Source of the DNA: an uncultured Roseobacter sp.
GTDB taxonomy: Bacteria > Pseudomonadota > Alphaproteobacteria > Rhodobacterales > Rhodobacteraceae
Direction of reading: 5' to 3'
Assembly (NCBI RefSeq): GCF_947496515.1
Contig: NZ_CANMDB010000013.1
Location: 1 to 64,000, forward strand
DNA: 64,000 bases
The number at the start of each line of letters is the position of its first letter. Within the stretch, counting starts at the first letter, position 1. Made by a program: the position numbers and the translations under genes. Below the pieces are notes generated by a model, which saw nothing but the letters and a program-made list of their open reading frames with translations, was not told where the DNA came from and did no database searches. Of the stretch, positions 19,008 to 28,501 are shown one piece after another.

Positions 19008-20503
19008 TGGAGCAACTGGTCGAAGCCCTCGGGCTGGTTCTGCGGTTCGATGTGCTGCTCACCATCCTGCTCTCGGCAGTTTTCGGGTTGTTCGTAGGCT
19101 CCGTGCCCGGGCTGACGGCCACCATGTCCGTGGCGCTGCTGGTGCCGATCACCTTTTTCCTTGATCCGGTCCCTGCCGTTGCGGCCATCGCCACAGCGTC
19201 GGCGACGGCCATTTTCGCGGGCGATATCCCCGGTGCGCTCCTGCGCATCCCCGGCACGCCTGCCTCTGCCGCCTATGTCGATGAAGCTCACGCCCTGACC
19301 AAGCAGGGCAAAAGTGAGGTTGCCCTTGGGACGTCGCTGATCACGGCGTCGCTGGGCGGGCTCATCGGGGTCCTGCTTCTGGCAGTCTTTGCGCAGCAAC
19401 TGGCGGCCTTTGCCGTCAAGTTCTCATCAGTCGAGTACTTCTGGCTCGGTTGTCTCGGGCTTACTGCCGCGGTTGCCGTTTCCTCCGCGTCCCTGTCCCG
19501 CGGCGCGCTGTCGCTGTTGATCGGCCTGCTGATCTCCACGGTCGGGATCGACATCGCGACTGGCCACCCGCGGTTCACATTCGGGCAAATGAACCTGCTC
19601 GATGGGGTCAGTTTCGTACCAGCCATGATCGGCATGTTCGCCCTGTCGCAGGTCTTGCGCTCGGTGACGGTCGATCTCGACGTGAGGGCACCGGTGACGA
19701 AAATCGGCAATCTCTCAAAACAGATGGCTGGCACCGTGCGCGTCTACTGGAAGAACATCCTACGTTCATCCGTGCTCGGCAACCTTCTGGGCGCGCTGCC
19801 GGGGGCGGGGGCGGATATTGCAGCCTGGGTGGCGTTCAGCCTGTCCAAGAGGTTCTCCAGAACACCGGGCAAGTTCGGAACCGGCCACCCAGAAGGGATC
19901 GCCGATGCAGGGGCTGCCAACAATGCCGCTGTGGCGGGCGCCTGGACGCCTGCACTGGTCTTCGGCATCCCGGGCGACACGGTCACGGCCATCGCCATCG
20001 GTGTGATGATGCTCAAGGGCATCACGCCCAGCCCGCGTGTGTTCGAGACCGATGGAACGCTGGTGCTCGCGATCTTTCTCGCTTTCGCGCTGGCCAATCT
20101 GGTCATGATCCCGCTGGGCATGATCGCGATCCGGCTGGCGCGGCATGCGCTCTCCGTGCCGACGCGGATCCTGATGCCGATCATCCTGATTTTTTGCATC
20201 GTGGGATCCTACGCCGTGGATAACACGATCTTTTCGGTCTGGATCATGCTGGCCCTCGGAATTCTCGCCTACCTGATGGAGGAAAACGGCATTCCCATCG
20301 CGCCTGCCATCCTCGGTATCGTCCTTGGCAAGGTGATCGAGAAAAACTTCCTGATCACCATGCTGAAAACCCAAGGCGACGTGATGGGTTTCTTTGACCG
20401 GCCCGTGGCAGCTGTCTTGGGTATCGCAACGCTCGCACTCTGGAGCTTTCTTATCATCCGCGCCGTTCGAGGCACAGCCACCAGACAGGATGCCACCTCA
20501 TGA
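19007..20503 (+). CDS. tctA: Tripartite tricarboxylate transporter large permease
   Basis: The 498-residue protein has many transmembrane segments and the TctA signature GSVPGLTATMSVALLVPITF near the start, then ATASATAIFAGDIPGALLRI and GALPGAGADIAAWVAF in the middle, the paired glycine-rich motifs of this family. It is the channel-forming subunit that takes substrate from TctC. Its first codon overlaps the tctB stop and its last codon overlaps the aldolase start (ATGA), so tctB, tctA and the aldolase form one coupled unit. Confidence 0.93.
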   Translation: MEQLVEALGLVLRFDVLLTILLSAVFGLFVGSVPGLTATMSVALLVPITFFLDPVPAVAAIATASATAIFAGDIPGALLRIPGTPASAAYVDEAHALTKQGKSEVALGTSLITASLGGLIGVLLLAVFAQQLAAFAVKFSSVEYFWLGCLGLTAAVAVSSASLSRGALSLLIGLLISTVGIDIATGHPRFTFGQMNLLDGVSFVPAMIGMFALSQVLRSVTVDLDVRAPVTKIGNLSKQMAGTVRVYWKNILRSSVLGNLLGALPGAGADIAAWVAFSLSKRFSRTPGKFGTGHPEGIADAGAANNAAVAGAWTPALVFGIPGDTVTAIAIGVMMLKGITPSPRVFETDGTLVLAIFLAFALANLVMIPLGMIAIRLARHALSVPTRILMPIILIFCIVGSYAVDNTIFSVWIMLALGILAYLMEENGIPIAPAILGIVLGKVIEKNFLITMLKTQGDVMGFFDRPVAAVLGIATLALWSFLIIRAVRGTATRQDATS

Positions 20504-21261
20504 CACCATTGAAACACCGCCTCGCCGACGGGCTCAAAACTCGCGCGCTCTGGTTAGAGGCTGGATCACCCGCCATGGCGGAAGCCGCCGTCTATGCCGG
20601 ATTTCGCTTCCTGTTAATCGACAATGAGCACGGGCCCGCATCCATTGAGACCACCGCCCATATGGCGCGTGCGATCGAGGCCGCAGGCGGGCACCCAATG
20701 GTCCGGGTGGCGGCCAATGACCCGGTGCTGCTGAAACGTGTGCTGGAGATGGGTATTACCTCGATCATGGTCCCGCTTGTCAATACATTAGCGGAAGCGC
20801 GCGCTGCCGTTGCCGCCTGCCGCTATCCGCCGCAAGGCACACGCGGGTTCGCGGGCGATATCCGGGCCAGCCGCTATGGGACAGCGCAGGGATATGCCGA
20901 CACGGCCAATGATGCCCTGACCATCATGCTACAGATCGAGGATCCGATCGGCGTCAAAAACGCCGCTGAGCTGGCTGAGGTCGAAGGGGTCGATATGCTC
21001 TTTATCGGGCCATATGACATGTCGGGCGGCTACGGAAAACTCGGGCAGACCGATTGCGCCGAGGTTGAGAGCGCCATTGATCACATCCGGCAAACCGCCG
21101 GTCGTGTCGGCATGCCGCTGGGCACAGTTCCCCGAGACGGCAAATCCGCCCAAGACCTGTTGAGCGAAGATTTTCAGTTGGTGATCGCGGGGTCCGAGAT
21201 CGGCTTTGCCATGTCCGCCCTGCGCGCCGACATCGATCTGATGAATCCGGATTGGCTCTAG
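20500..21261 (+). CDS. HpcH/HpaI-family class II aldolase
   Basis: The 253-residue enzyme belongs to the metal-dependent HpcH/HpaI aldolase/citrate-lyase family. Visible signatures are FLLIDNEHGP (catalytic and metal-region acidic residues), PMVRVAANDP, MGITSIMVPLVN, YPPQGTRGFAGD, QIEDPIGVKNAAEL and FIGPYDMSGGYG. Relatives cleave 4-hydroxy-2-oxo acids to pyruvate and an aldehyde. Because it overlaps tctA, the transported compound is probably a hydroxy- or oxo-dicarboxylate that this enzyme helps degrade; that link is inference. The next 287 bases up to the convergent ABC operon show no gene. Confidence 0.9.
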   Translation: MTPLKHRLADGLKTRALWLEAGSPAMAEAAVYAGFRFLLIDNEHGPASIETTAHMARAIEAAGGHPMVRVAANDPVLLKRVLEMGITSIMVPLVNTLAEARAAVAACRYPPQGTRGFAGDIRASRYGTAQGYADTANDALTIMLQIEDPIGVKNAAELAEVEGVDMLFIGPYDMSGGYGKLGQTDCAEVESAIDHIRQTAGRVGMPLGTVPRDGKSAQDLLSEDFQLVIAGSEIGFAMSALRADIDLMNPDWL

Positions 21262-21548
21262 GTTTGGGTGAAACGCTTCTTTGCAGGGCGCTAAAAGCGG
21301 GCTTTGAGAAGTCCGCACTGGCTTTACGATCAGGGGTCATTTGACGCACTGTCATGCCATGTACGGTGGCGTCACGCTCGGCCGAGAGATCTAAAGGGTC
21401 TTGATCCGAATTGGCTAGCGCGGGTACCGGCGAACGGCGCTCATAGTGATGTCTCGCAGGAAGCGATGGTGTTTGAGCTGCGACTAGTGCAGCATGCTCA
21501 GCTTCGAAAATCAAGACTCGGCTGAATTATTGAGTTAATGCAAGGGTC

Positions 21549-22568
21549 TCAGCCCGCCTTTCCGAAAGACTTTGCAAACTGTTCTTTGAAATGGTGACAC
21601 GCGACAGTGCGCATGTCCGGCAGTGACTGCATGCAAGGCACATCGCTGCTGCAAACCGGTGTTGCGAGTGGACAGCGCGGATGGAAATAGCAGCCTGAGG
21701 GAGGGGCGAGGGGCGACGGCACTTCGCCGGTGATGGTATCGAAATGCACCAGTTCATCGGCGTCCAACACAAGTTTCGGAACGGATCCAAAGAGAGCATC
21801 CGTATAAGGGTGTGCCGGGTTGTTGAACACCTGCGCGACGGGTCCCACCTCAACGATCCGGCCGAGGTACATCACGGCGACCCGGTCGCTGACATGTTGG
21901 ACCACGGACAGATCATGGCTGATAAAGACGGTTGTCAGTTCCAGATCGCGCGTCAGTTCGAGAAAAAGATTGATTATCTGAGCCTGAATCGACACGTCCA
22001 GCGATGCGACAGGTTCGTCGCAGATCAGCATGTCCGGTTGCATGGCCAAGGCCCTTGCGATGGCGACACGCTGGCGTTGACCGCCCGAAAACTGGTGGGG
22101 AAAGCGGTCAGTCCAGCCAGGATCGAGGCCTACCTTTTCGAACCACCCGGCAACATAGGCCTTGGCCTGTGCTCTTGTCGTCAGGCCGTGGGCAATCGGG
22201 CCTTCGCTGACTGTATCACCTACCTTCATGCGGGGGTCGAGGCTGGCAAAAGGGTCCTGAAATACGGTCTGCACACGGGTTGTCGCTTTGACGCCATTGA
22301 CCATGACTGGCGCCCCGTCGATCAAAACGGTTCCCGATGTGGGCGCCAGAATGCCGGCCATCAGACGGCCCAGAGTTGACTTGCCGCAGCCTGACTCCCC
22401 AACAAGCCCGAGGGTTTCCCCTTTGCTCACCGTCAGCGAGACATCCGAGACAGCCCGGACAGAGCGCGTTTCGACCTGCGCCCCAAGTCTGGCGGCGATC
22501 TTTTCGCCCGTGTTCAGATTTGGGCCGAAGACCCGGCTGACATCATCAACTGTCAGAAAGGCGCTCAT
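21549..22568 (-). CDS. dppF: Dipeptide/oligopeptide ABC transporter ATPase (DppF/OppF type)
   Basis: The 339-residue ATPase has Walker A GESGCGKSTLGR, signature FSGGQRQRVAIARAL, Walker B MLICDEPVASLD and the H-loop VFISHDLSV. The C-terminal oligopeptide-transporter extension includes GEVPSPLAPPSGCYFHPRCP with clustered cysteines that resemble the Fe-S-binding tail of this subfamily. It is the last gene of the five-gene uptake operon. Its start overlaps the stop of the preceding ATPase (ATGA). Confidence 0.93.
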   Translation of the reverse strand: MSAFLTVDDVSRVFGPNLNTGEKIAARLGAQVETRSVRAVSDVSLTVSKGETLGLVGESGCGKSTLGRLMAGILAPTSGTVLIDGAPVMVNGVKATTRVQTVFQDPFASLDPRMKVGDTVSEGPIAHGLTTRAQAKAYVAGWFEKVGLDPGWTDRFPHQFSGGQRQRVAIARALAMQPDMLICDEPVASLDVSIQAQIINLFLELTRDLELTTVFISHDLSVVQHVSDRVAVMYLGRIVEVGPVAQVFNNPAHPYTDALFGSVPKLVLDADELVHFDTITGEVPSPLAPPSGCYFHPRCPLATPVCSSDVPCMQSLPDMRTVACHHFKEQFAKSFGKAG

Positions 22569-23548
22569 GTTGTCAGCTCCCGCGCGTGGCTGACCGGGTG
22601 AAAGCAGCGCCAGCCACGATCCCCTACAAAAGTGATCTCAGGTTCGGTGTTGCAGTCGGACGTGGCAAGCTCACATCGGGGTGCGAAAGGACAGCCGGTT
22701 GGCAGTGATAAAAGGGAAGGCGTCGTACCAGGGATCTGCACGAGCGGCGTGCCCGGAGTAGCCATGGCGGGCAGCGAGGCAATCAACCCCGCCGTATAGG
22801 GATGGCGCGGGTCGCGCAGCAAGGCGGCGGTTGGCCCCTGTTCGACGATGCGACCCGCATACATGACGGCCAATTTCTTGGCGAGGCTGGACACGACTGC
22901 CAGATCGTGACTGATCCAGATCAACGCGGTCCCCGTCTCATTGGCCAGATCGCGCATCTGGAAAAGGATTTGCGCCTGTATCGACACATCGAGCGCGGTC
23001 GTCGGCTCGTCGGCCACGATGACTGCGGGCCGATGCAGGAGGGCGATGGCGATGGCCACACGTTGGCGCATCCCGCCGGAAAATTCGTGGGGGTAGGACC
23101 GCAGCCGCGCTACGGCAGACGGGATCCCAACCTGAGTGAGCAGCTCGGCTGCGCGTGCTTCCGCGGCCCGTTTGCCAAGCCGCTCATGGGCATCAATAGC
23201 GAGCTTCATCTGCTGGCCAATGGTGAGCATCGGGTTAAGCGTGGCGATTGGATCCTGAAAGATCATCGAAATGTCTTTCCCCCGCCGCGCCCGCAGTTCG
23301 GCGTCCGGCAGGCTCGTCAATTCAACCCCGTTGAGCTTGATCGAACCCTCCACGATGCGGCCGGGCTCATCAATGAGACCCAAGAGCGAAAATCCGGTCA
23401 CGGTCTTCCCGGACCCGCTTTCTCCCACCAGCCCCATGATCTCGCCAGCGGACAGATCGAAAGAGACGCCATCGACAGCTTTCACTACGCCCGCGCGGGT
23501 AAAGAAATGGGTGCGCAGATTTCGCACGCTGAGGACTGGCGCGCTCAT
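22565..23548 (-). CDS. dppD: Dipeptide/oligopeptide ABC transporter ATPase (DppD/OppD type)
   Basis: The 327-residue ATPase has Walker A GESGSGKTVTGFSLLG, signature FSGGMRQRVAIAIAL, Walker B VIVADEPTTALD and ISHDLAVV. The OppD-type tail (PTGCPFAPRCELATSDC) carries the conserved cysteines. It pairs with the downstream ATPase as a heterodimer driving import through the two permeases. ATGA overlaps tie it to both neighbours. Confidence 0.93.
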   Translation of the reverse strand: MSAPVLSVRNLRTHFFTRAGVVKAVDGVSFDLSAGEIMGLVGESGSGKTVTGFSLLGLIDEPGRIVEGSIKLNGVELTSLPDAELRARRGKDISMIFQDPIATLNPMLTIGQQMKLAIDAHERLGKRAAEARAAELLTQVGIPSAVARLRSYPHEFSGGMRQRVAIAIALLHRPAVIVADEPTTALDVSIQAQILFQMRDLANETGTALIWISHDLAVVSSLAKKLAVMYAGRIVEQGPTAALLRDPRHPYTAGLIASLPAMATPGTPLVQIPGTTPSLLSLPTGCPFAPRCELATSDCNTEPEITFVGDRGWRCFHPVSHARELTT

Positions 23549-24426
23549 CGCCGCAGCCTCGGGTTGAACTGATCGCGGATCTGGTCACCCACGATGTTGA
23601 TTGCCACGATCAGGATGATCAGCGCGACACCGGGATAGACCGAGATCCAGTAGCGACCGCTCATCATGTAGGGAAATCCGTTCGATATGAGCATCCCGAG
23701 GGACGGCTCCGTTACCGGCAGGCCGAGGCCCAGAAAACTGAGTGTCGCTTCCAGCGAGATGGAATTGGCGATCTGTACCGTGGCCACGACGATAAGGGGC
23801 GGTGTGCAGTTGGGAAGCAGATGGCGCATCACCACGAGGCGCGTGGACAAGGGCGTGGCGACAGCAGCTTCGATATAGTCCTTGCCCCGCTCCGCCTTGG
23901 CCGCGCCGTAGGCAGTTCGCGCAAAGTAAGCGTATTGGGCTGCCACCAGGGCACCGATCAGCTGCGCTTTGCCTTGACCAAGAAGCGCCACGATCACAAG
24001 CGCGAGCAGGATTGCGGGAAAAGACAGTTGCAGATCAACCAGGCGCATGATCAGCGCTTCGATCCTGCCACCGACATAGGCGGCCGTGATGCCGAGAAAC
24101 GTGCCAATGGTGAGCGAGACAAGCCCGGCCGCAAGACCGATCTGGATGGAAATTTGCAGTCCGTAAAAAATCGCTGACAGGAGGTCTCGCCCTTGCGGGT
24201 CGGTGCCAAGAATGTGGGTATATCCACCGGAGCCGACAAAGCCCGGCGGGCGGCGGCTGTCCATCAGCGAGAGGTTCGCCAGATCATAAGGGTTCTGGGG
24301 CGACACAACGGACGCGAGAAGAGCCAGCAGGATCAGCAAGACAACCACGACCAGCGCGATGACGGCAATCCTGTTTTCCCGAAACTCGGCCCAGAACAGA
24401 CGCAGCGGTGTGCTCTGTTTACTCAC
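23545..24426 (-). CDS. dppC: Dipeptide/oligopeptide ABC transporter permease (DppC type)
   Basis: The 293-residue membrane protein has a typical DppC layout: one N-terminal helix (IAVIALVVVVLLILLALLAS), a periplasmic stretch with HILGTDPQGRDLLS, then five helices and an EAA-type loop (YGAAKAERGKDYIEAA). It forms the translocation channel with the DppB-type permease encoded just upstream; the start of this gene overlaps that stop. Confidence 0.93.
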   Translation of the reverse strand: MSKQSTPLRLFWAEFRENRIAVIALVVVVLLILLALLASVVSPQNPYDLANLSLMDSRRPPGFVGSGGYTHILGTDPQGRDLLSAIFYGLQISIQIGLAAGLVSLTIGTFLGITAAYVGGRIEALIMRLVDLQLSFPAILLALVIVALLGQGKAQLIGALVAAQYAYFARTAYGAAKAERGKDYIEAAVATPLSTRLVVMRHLLPNCTPPLIVVATVQIANSISLEATLSFLGLGLPVTEPSLGMLISNGFPYMMSGRYWISVYPGVALIILIVAINIVGDQIRDQFNPRLRR

Positions 24427-25397
24427 GCCGACATCCCGCGGCGGACGCGTGGGTCGATCAAGGCAAAGACGAGGTCGATCACGAAGTTGATCGTGACGAA
24501 AAGAAACGCGACGAGGATGAGGTAGGCAACCATGACGGGCCTGTCGAGAACCGCGATGCTGTCAATGATCAACTTGCCCACACCGGGCCAGGAAAAGATC
24601 GTCTCCGTCACCACGGCAAAAGCGAGGGTCGAACCCAGTTCGAGCCCAAACACGGTGATGATCGGGATGGAGATGAGCTTCAGCAGATGGCGGCGCAGGA
24701 TCGTCCCCTCCGACAAACCGGCTGCCCGGGCGAATTTGATGGTGTCCGTCAGCATGATCTCGCGGGTTCCGGCGCGCGCAAGACGGATCATCATGGCTAG
24801 TTTGAAGAGGGCCAGATTTACGGCTGGCAGAACGATATGAGAGAGCCCATCGATAGTCGGAAAGGACCAATCAAGACCAGCGATCTGAACAGTGTCGCCG
24901 CGCCCGCCAGCTGGCAGCCAGCCCAGGTTCACCGCAAAGGTCAGGATCAGGATCAGACCGACCCAGAAGGATGGAACGGAAAATCCCAGCACCGACACCG
25001 CCATGATCGTCTTGGCGATCCAGCTGTCCGGGCGGTACCCTGCGTAGATGCCGAGGGTGACGCCGATCACCGTTGCGGAGACGACAGAAATCAGCACCAG
25101 TTCCAGCGTGGCGGGGAGCCGTCCGCCGATCAGTTCCAGAACGGGGATGTTATAAACGAAAGACCGTCCCAGATCGCCTCGCAGCAGGTTGCTGACAAAA
25201 ATGAGATATTGCTCGTAAAGCGGTCGGTCGAGGCCAAGACGTTGGATTGCTTCCTCGCGGATCTCAACCGTCGCCTCTGGCGGAATGACGATATCGATGG
25301 GGTTGCCGATGGCGTAGACGCCAAAGAAGACGATCACCGACATGACAATCATGACGCCAACCGCCTGCAAAATGCGCTGGATGATAAAGCCAAGCAT
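24423..25397 (-). CDS. dppB: Dipeptide/oligopeptide ABC transporter permease (DppB type)
   Basis: The 324-residue membrane protein begins MLGFIIQRILQAVGVMIVMS, as DppB/OppB proteins do. It has LGLDRPLYEQYLIFVSNLLR and GDLGRSF in the periplasmic loop, and an EAA-type loop (IMLTDTIKFARAAGLSE). It lies 71 bases after the binding-protein gene, with AGG before the ATG. No regulatory element was recognised in that gap. Confidence 0.93.
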   Translation of the reverse strand: MLGFIIQRILQAVGVMIVMSVIVFFGVYAIGNPIDIVIPPEATVEIREEAIQRLGLDRPLYEQYLIFVSNLLRGDLGRSFVYNIPVLELIGGRLPATLELVLISVVSATVIGVTLGIYAGYRPDSWIAKTIMAVSVLGFSVPSFWVGLILILTFAVNLGWLPAGGRGDTVQIAGLDWSFPTIDGLSHIVLPAVNLALFKLAMMIRLARAGTREIMLTDTIKFARAAGLSEGTILRRHLLKLISIPIITVFGLELGSTLAFAVVTETIFSWPGVGKLIIDSIAVLDRPVMVAYLILVAFLFVTINFVIDLVFALIDPRVRRGMSA

Positions 25398-25468
25398 CGC
25401 CTGTCCTTTTGCCCCAATAAATGGGCCGGGCAGCGTTTCTGCAACCCGGCCTCGCTGTCATGATCGCA

Positions 25469-27058
25469 TCAGGATGCAGGCGTGATGAAAAACGCCAGAG
25501 TGTCCTCATCAAACCGGGGCGCGAACTCCAGCATGCCCGCCTTGGCAGCCCAGACCGTCTGAAGCTGCACCAGGGAAAGATAGGCCTTGTCCGCCATCAC
25601 CTTCTCCATTGCTTCTTCGTAAGTCGCGCGGCGTTCATCGGGATCCATCATCTTGGCCCCGGACTGAAGCAACTGATCCACATCCTCGTTTTGGTACTGG
25701 ATGCGATTGAAGGCTCCCAGCTTGACCTCGGGGTTGTTCGAGTGCGCAAGTCCGCCCAGCGTGTAGGAAGCCTCGCCCGTCAAGGTGCCCCAGCCGTTCA
25801 TGAACATCGAGTATTCCAGCCGGGCCTGCGCGGGGAAGTAAACGGTCTTGGAGATCGCGTTCACGTTGGTCTTGATGCCCGCCTGTGTCAGCATCTGCCC
25901 CAGACCCTGGCATATGGCGCCGTCACCGGGTAGCCGGTCAGCGGTACAGTAAAGGTCCACCTCGAACCCATCGGGATACCCTGCCTCGGCAAGCAGTTCC
26001 TTGGCCTTGGCGGGGTTGTATTCCGGCATGGGAATGTCTTCGGAAGAGCCAAAAAAGCCCGGGGGCATCATCTGGTTTGCGGGCTTGCCGAGACCTTCTA
26101 GCACAATATCGACCATGGTTTCGCGGTCGATGGCGTAGTCGATGGCCTGACGTACCTTTAAGTCGCGAAACGGATTTTCATCCAGCTCCGAACCGTCGAT
26201 CGCCCGCACCAAAGGTGTTTTCTCCCGTTGGTCCAGTTGCAGGTTCATGATGTAGACTGAATCGCCGGTGATCGCGTCGATATCTGCGTCCCGTTCAAGG
26301 GCGAGATAATCCACCGATGACACGTAGTTGATCACGTCGACCTGACCGGCTTTCAGCGCCGCGAGGCGCGAGCTGTCATTGGGGATTTCCTTGCGGATGA
26401 CCTGTTCCCAGGCCCCCATGCCGCGCCAGTAGTCATCATTCCGCTCCAGCACCAGATCGCCCTTGGGCTCCCAGCTGACATATTTGTAGGGGCCGGTGCC
26501 AACGGCGGCTGCACCGGAATTGAAACCTTCGGCCGCGGTCTCAGGCGTGGAATAGTCGGCAGCCGCGTCGGATGAGACGATGAAAAGCCGGATGAAGTCA
26601 TTGGGGAGCGTTGCTGCCTGACCATCGGTGTGAATGTGAATGGTATGCGGATCGATGATGTCGACACCTGCGACCCGGCGAACATAGATCGTCGTCGTGG
26701 TCGGTCCGGAGACAACCGGAATACGCTCGATCGAGAATTTCACGTCCTCGGCGTCAAAGTCAGATCCATCGTGGAATTTCACACCCTGCCGCAGCTTGAA
26801 TTCCCACGTGTCTTCGTCAACTGGCGCCCAGCTTGTCGCAAGCCCCGGTTCGACCTGCAGATCCGTGCCGGACCAGACCAGTGTGTCGAAGATATGCTTG
26901 GCGGCTTCGGCGTGAGAGCCAAGCGCAGAGAAGTGGGGGTCCATCGACTCAGGTCCGCCACGCACCCCCATTGTCAGCGTCTGTGCCGTGGCTGCCCCGG
27001 CTGCACTCAGGCTCAGTGTGACGGCCAGAGCTCCTAGGAATTTGTGGTATTTCATCAT
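25469..27058 (-). CDS. dppA: Extracellular solute-binding protein of the peptide ABC system (DppA/SBP_bac_5 family)
   Basis: The protein has 529 residues with a Sec signal peptide ending AGAATAQ. Cluster C binding-protein motifs are clear: GGPESMDPHFSALGS, WEFKLRQGVKFHDG, DAEDVKFSIER and DLKVRQAIDYAIDRETMV. It delivers small peptides or similar compounds to the permeases. Two ATGs lie in tandem; the second (27055) has the better distance from GGGAAG. The gene is divergent from a MarR regulator, and repeated AGTTC/GAACT sites fill the shared promoter, so that regulator probably controls both operons. Confidence 0.93.
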   Translation of the reverse strand: MMKYHKFLGALAVTLSLSAAGAATAQTLTMGVRGGPESMDPHFSALGSHAEAAKHIFDTLVWSGTDLQVEPGLATSWAPVDEDTWEFKLRQGVKFHDGSDFDAEDVKFSIERIPVVSGPTTTTIYVRRVAGVDIIDPHTIHIHTDGQAATLPNDFIRLFIVSSDAAADYSTPETAAEGFNSGAAAVGTGPYKYVSWEPKGDLVLERNDDYWRGMGAWEQVIRKEIPNDSSRLAALKAGQVDVINYVSSVDYLALERDADIDAITGDSVYIMNLQLDQREKTPLVRAIDGSELDENPFRDLKVRQAIDYAIDRETMVDIVLEGLGKPANQMMPPGFFGSSEDIPMPEYNPAKAKELLAEAGYPDGFEVDLYCTADRLPGDGAICQGLGQMLTQAGIKTNVNAISKTVYFPAQARLEYSMFMNGWGTLTGEASYTLGGLAHSNNPEVKLGAFNRIQYQNEDVDQLLQSGAKMMDPDERRATYEEAMEKVMADKAYLSLVQLQTVWAAKAGMLEFAPRFDEDTLAFFITPAS

Positions 27059-27127
27059 CTTCCCTTCCCGTTGCTGGAAGAGGCCGCGGACCTCCTCTCA
27101 ATTGATGTAGTGTTATTTTTGAGTCCC

Positions 27128-27199
27128 ATTTGGAACTTGCCTTAGCAGGATGTGCGGTCATAAGGTGCCAGTCAAGTTCAATTTGGAACTCGCCAGTTC
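27128..27199. promoter_or_regulatory. Repeated AGTTC/GAACT elements, probable MarR operators
   Basis: In the 163-base divergent region between dppA and the MarR gene, the 14-mer ATTTGGAACTTGCC (27128-27141) recurs as ATTTGGAACTCGCC (27181-27194), 53 bases apart, close to five helical turns. Around the second copy the half-sites alternate: AGTTC (27175-27179), GAACT (27186-27190), AGTTC (27195-27199). This arrangement suits a dimeric regulator controlling both directions. Confidence 0.55.
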
Positions 27200-27221
27200 G
27201 AGCCGAGAGGAATCAAAACGG

Positions 27222-27785
27222 ATGTCAGATCCGCAGTCCGCGCGTGGTGAATATTTCGGCACAAAAGATGCCGGGGGTGCCCCCGACATGCTGGAGGCCA
27301 AGCTTTGGGCCAATCCGTGCCCCTTCACCTTTCGGATCAATTATCTCGCGCTGCTCTACAATACGCCGCTCTATGGATGGGTCAGCGATCAATATGGGCT
27401 GAAGCGGCCGGAATATGTGGTGTTATACTCACTGGCGCTCGCCGATGGTGGCAGCGCGCGGGATGTGTCGCGAACATCGGGCTTTCCTCGGAACACCCTT
27501 AGCCGCGCTATCAAACGCCTCGAAAAGATGAATCTGATCAAAGCGCGGGATAAGGTCCCGGGCGGCGGGCGCAGGCAGGCATTGCACCTGTCGGAGAAGG
27601 GCTGGGCGCTGTTTGACGAAACCCGGCCCGCCTTTGAAGCGCAGGAAAAGCGGATGCTCAGAGCCTTGTCGCAGGGCGAACGTCAGATGCTGTTCGAGCT
27701 GATGTCAAAGGTCGTGTTGGACGCGCAGGGATGGGCTGGCGACCTGCCCTCCGAGGCAACGACAAACAAGCAAGGGGCAAAGTAA
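27222..27785 (+). CDS. MarR-family transcriptional regulator
   Basis: The 187-residue winged-helix protein has a recognition region ARDVSRTSGFPRNTLSRAIK, wing PGGGRRQALHLSEKG and dimerisation helices at both ends, all standard for MarR proteins. The N-terminal extension of about 40 residues is longer than usual. I start at ATG 27222 because AGAGGA lies ten bases before it; the frame is open further upstream into the putative operators. Its stop overlaps the start of the hydrolase gene, so it heads its own operon and probably responds to a compound handled by the enzymes that follow. Confidence 0.88.
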   Translation: MSDPQSARGEYFGTKDAGGAPDMLEAKLWANPCPFTFRINYLALLYNTPLYGWVSDQYGLKRPEYVVLYSLALADGGSARDVSRTSGFPRNTLSRAIKRLEKMNLIKARDKVPGGGRRQALHLSEKGWALFDETRPAFEAQEKRMLRALSQGERQMLFELMSKVVLDAQGWAGDLPSEATTNKQGAK

Positions 27786-28501
27786 TGAGAGTAGCCGAGA
27801 TGAACTGGCGCGATGTCGAGGAGGCCGCCGGGCGCGATCCGCGGTGCATCGTTCCGATCGGCTCTACGGAACAGCACGCGCAGCTATCCCTGTGTGTCGA
27901 TCTGATCCTTGCCGAAAAAGTGGCAAACGACGCTGCGGAGCCGCTGAATATCCCGGTCTTTCCAGTCATGCCCTACGGACTGGCACCTTATTTCAATGCC
28001 TATCCCGGCAGCATATGCCTGCGGGTCGAAACGCTGATGGCCGTGGTTCGTGATGTAATTGCCTCGCTCCGCCGCTCTGGCTTTCGGCAGATCCTGATCG
28101 TGAACGGCCACGGAGGCAACAACCCGGTCGGAGCACTCGCACAGGAGTTGATGGCGGAATACGGCGACGTCTCGATCAAGTTCCACAATTGGTGGAACGC
28201 ACCCGAAACCTGGGCCAAGGCGCAGGCCATCGACACCACGGGCTCTCATGCCAACTGGATGGAGAATTTTCCGTGGACGCGACTGAGCCATGCTCCGGCA
28301 CCGGCGGGCGAGAAACCGGGGGTCGACATGGCCCTGATGAAAGCCTCTCCACCCGACATCGCGCGGGACATTCTGGGCGACGGATCTTTCGGCGGACCCT
28401 GGCAGCGCCTCGATGAAGAAATGCTGGCGCTGTGGGAGGTTGGCGTGAAGGAGGTGCGCGAGGCGCTTGAAGGTCCGTGGCCAGTGCTTGGGAACCATTG
28501 A
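27785..28501 (+). CDS. Creatininase-family amidohydrolase
   Basis: The 238-residue protein has the creatininase-fold metal motifs IVPIGSTEQHAQLSL-x-VD (Glu, His and Asp ligands) and VNGHGGNNP, plus WMENFPWTRL in the C-terminal part. Family members hydrolyse cyclic amides, formamides or lactams. The proline-leucine stretch after EQH differs from the usual EQHGPHLPLGTD, so the substrate may be unusual. It overlaps the genes on both sides. Confidence 0.85.
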   Translation: MRVAEMNWRDVEEAAGRDPRCIVPIGSTEQHAQLSLCVDLILAEKVANDAAEPLNIPVFPVMPYGLAPYFNAYPGSICLRVETLMAVVRDVIASLRRSGFRQILIVNGHGGNNPVGALAQELMAEYGDVSIKFHNWWNAPETWAKAQAIDTTGSHANWMENFPWTRLSHAPAPAGEKPGVDMALMKASPPDIARDILGDGSFGGPWQRLDEEMLALWEVGVKEVREALEGPWPVLGNH

